Origin: Monarcha castaneiventris obscurior
Lineage: Eukaryota; Chordata; Aves; Passeriformes; Monarchidae
DNA: 64,000 nucleotides
NCBI GenBank assembly: GCA_026261815.1
Contig: JAMPIT010000059.1
Location: forward strand, 21,376,001-21,440,000
Direction: 5' to 3'
A program made the position numbers and the translations under genes. Numbering within the stretch: the first letter of the stretch is position 1; every line of letters starts with the position of its first letter. Positions 62,166 through 64,000 of the stretch are shown in pieces. The notes beneath the pieces are model-generated. The model did no database searches. It saw nothing but the letters and a program-made list of their open reading frames with translations, and was not told where the DNA came from.

Positions 62166-64000
62166 TGAAGCAGACAAGATGCTTGAAAGTATCAATAAAT
62201 GAGAAGTGGGAAAATCTATGAATTGTTTCTTATCATGTACTAAATGCTGCATGTATCTGTTGCAGAAGCAACAACAAAATATTAATTTTATAAAGCAAAT
62301 AGTGTAATCATGAGTATATTACTCTACGTAACTAGAACTTTAAGAAACCTACAATTGGGAAGAACATGAATTCCAAGTCTCAAGAGCATCCTGATTTTAT
62401 GGAGCTGGAGAAATAAAACATTAAGCTCCCCTGTGTCTTTCTATCTGTGATACTGAGTAGGTTCTGCTTATGGTAGCTTCCTCTTACCTCATGAGTTTTG
62501 AAAGACAAAACCAGGAATTTCACTGGATTACAATACCATGTAATGCAGGGAAAAAACTAATAGGGACAAAAGGACCTTCATACCTATACTAAGGCCTAGA
62601 TATTAAGGTACATTAGCGGGACCATACAGACTCATACACGCTTGCCAGGCTGCATGACACCTGGGTGAGAGCTAATGCAGCTGCACAGCTTTTGGTGCAG
62701 TGGTAAAGTACCCCTCAGCAAGGCCCAACAAGCTTTTCAAACTAGATTTGGCAAGGGAAGGGCACACAGAGCTTGTTCATTGCCATCTGTGCCTGCCAGC
62801 ATAGGCGCTCTCTTCATGGGTGCTTCTATTACCTTCTTTTGAAACTGGTAAGACTAAAGCATCCTCGAGTACTGATGGGATTTCAGCACCCAGTCAGAGG
62901 CCTCAGTATCTCAAAGGCAGCTGACAGACATGAAACAGACAAATAGCCATAGGAACCAAGTGTTAAAGAGGTTTTTCTTTTCCATCCAGAGCAACATTGT
63001 TCACTGAACAGTTTTTGGCAACCAATCTCTCGCCTTGGCAGGAAGGATTTATACTGACAGCTTCAGCTTGCATGAACCTCATGTACCTGCCAAAAGCTTT
63101 TAGGCAAAGACCTAGATTTGCATTTCTTTAAATATAATATGTAAGTCCAGGATTTTACATACATTTTCTTATTTTACATGAATCTGAAAATGGAAGAGAA
63201 GGAAATCATATCAAGCCAAATTAAAAAAGGAACAGTGTGAGACTAGTACTTTTTGAGGTCAGACTGAGTCCAAAAGAGTTTTACTTGTCTTTTTTCTCAC
63301 ACATAAATTTGTGAAACATACATAAAAATCTTCCCCATACAAACTTTTCCAATTCAAATCAGAAAACTGTACAACATTTTCAGAAAATATTCATATCTGC
63401 TCTATTTATTCACCAGTATAAGCCACTACTAGAAGAGTTTTCTGTCCCTCCAAGAGAGAAGCAGCAGGAGAAGAGAAACAAAGCATACAGGAGCAAAACT
63501 ACAGCCGCAGGAAAAAGCACAGACCAAAATTCTGTGACTTCAGGTAGCAAGATGGTAAATCTAAAAATCCAATAGTCAAAAAAAAGAAAAAAAAAAGGAA
63601 AGCTTATTTCACATTGCCTCGCCAGCTGAGGTATCCTGTTGTGAACAGGTAAGACTGATTGTGACTTGTTGAACTTGGGGTGAATGGAGTGACGTGCTAC
63701 ATGCACTGTGTGAGATGGGAAGCTGTGAATGAGCACCTTCTCATCCTTATCATAAGGTGGAAACTGACAATTACCAGAATATGATTATGCCAATGACTGT
63801 GTGTGCTCCTGAGAAGGCAGAGACGGAAGACTGGGGTCAAGTCTTTACTGCAGAGCAAGTATAGTGCCAAAATACAAGCTAACTGCAAAATCTGAAGCAA
63901 CACTGGTTCAGCAGAACTGCTCAGGCCCCGAGTGGCTGCCTGTACAAGCCCTCCACTGCACTCTGGAAAGGCGCCTACACGGAGATGTTGAAAGTACCTG

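Larger units (their letters stand above)
54061..64000. other. Long unique stretch to the window end, no gene seen
   Basis: About 10 kb of AT-rich unique DNA. It holds a 14-bp tandem duplication (54359-54386), a TTC run near 59091-59105, an A run near 61160-61175, a TAACAA run (62147-62165) and a perfect hairpin (61770-61798). Open frames are short and unsupported. A good donor-like CAG|GTAAGA at about 63648 has no acceptor-bounded exon before it. Confidence 0.45.

Noticed and set aside
62693..62742. tRNA-like A box (TGGTGCAGTGG) with a B-box-like CTTTTCAAACT
   Set aside because: The A box fits the consensus, but the B box is poor and no cloverleaf arms or acceptor stem could be drawn. Probably coincidence.
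63600..63660. Strong donor-like CAG|GTAAGA preceded by an open frame
   Set aside because: The frame runs back into an A-rich tract with no acceptor. No exon can be defined.
1..64000. CRISPR arrays, rRNA genes, bacterial operons, phage modules
   Set aside because: No regularly spaced identical repeats, no rRNA-like sequence and no dense long frames. The window is clearly vertebrate nuclear DNA.

Overview
This window reads as vertebrate, specifically bird, nuclear DNA. It is AT-rich and CpG-poor, has no long open reading frames, and carries the avian repeat signature: 5'-truncated CR1 retrotransposons (two of them end in the CR1-type ATTCTATG tail) and solo LTRs of avian endogenous retroviruses. 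I found no protein-coding gene that I can name. Nearly all open frames longer than 60 codons look like chance frames. The rest lie inside LTRs or are decayed CR1 frames. The window is best described as intergenic or deep intronic sequence. CR1 and LTR family assignments rest on recognising their sequence from knowledge of avian repeats; I ran no search.

Layout. 1-3.0 kb is unique sequence. 3.04-3.67 kb is a solo LTR on the minus strand, flanked by AGCAG. 4.19-4.73 kb is a second, unrelated solo LTR on the plus strand with a perfect GATGT target duplication. 4.7-11.9 kb is unique. About 12.0-13.8 kb is a very old, frameshifted CR1 reverse-transcriptase remnant. 14.0-14.75 kb is a truncated LTR with an internal degenerate minisatellite, joined at its right edge to a minus-strand CR1 reverse-transcriptase fragment (14.78-15.14 kb). 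16.37-16.77 kb is a CR1 3' end carrying an unusual double-hairpin insertion. 17.85-18.35 kb holds an X-box, a CCAAT box and a CpG-rich patch that could be a promoter. 24.7-25.1 kb is an internally deleted CR1.

25-40 kb is mostly unique. It includes a possible terminal exon on the minus strand (33.12-33.24 kb) and AT-rich blocks with many homeodomain-type cores (35.2-35.6 and 37.8-38.6 kb) that could be conserved regulatory elements. 40.5-41.3 kb is a GC-richer block with the two longest plus-strand frames of the window, of unknown origin. 48.06-48.59 kb is another CR1 3' end. 53.39-54.06 kb is a second, better preserved copy of the LTR family seen at 3.0 kb, in opposite orientation and with a perfect ATTAA duplication. 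54-64 kb is unique, apart from short repeats and a perfect 12-bp hairpin.

The window shows no operon, CRISPR array, rRNA or convincing tRNA gene. The most useful items to follow up are the promoter-like cluster near 18 kb, the exon candidate at 33 kb, the template-switch footprint in the CR1 at 16.4 kb, and the old CR1 at 12-13.8 kb.
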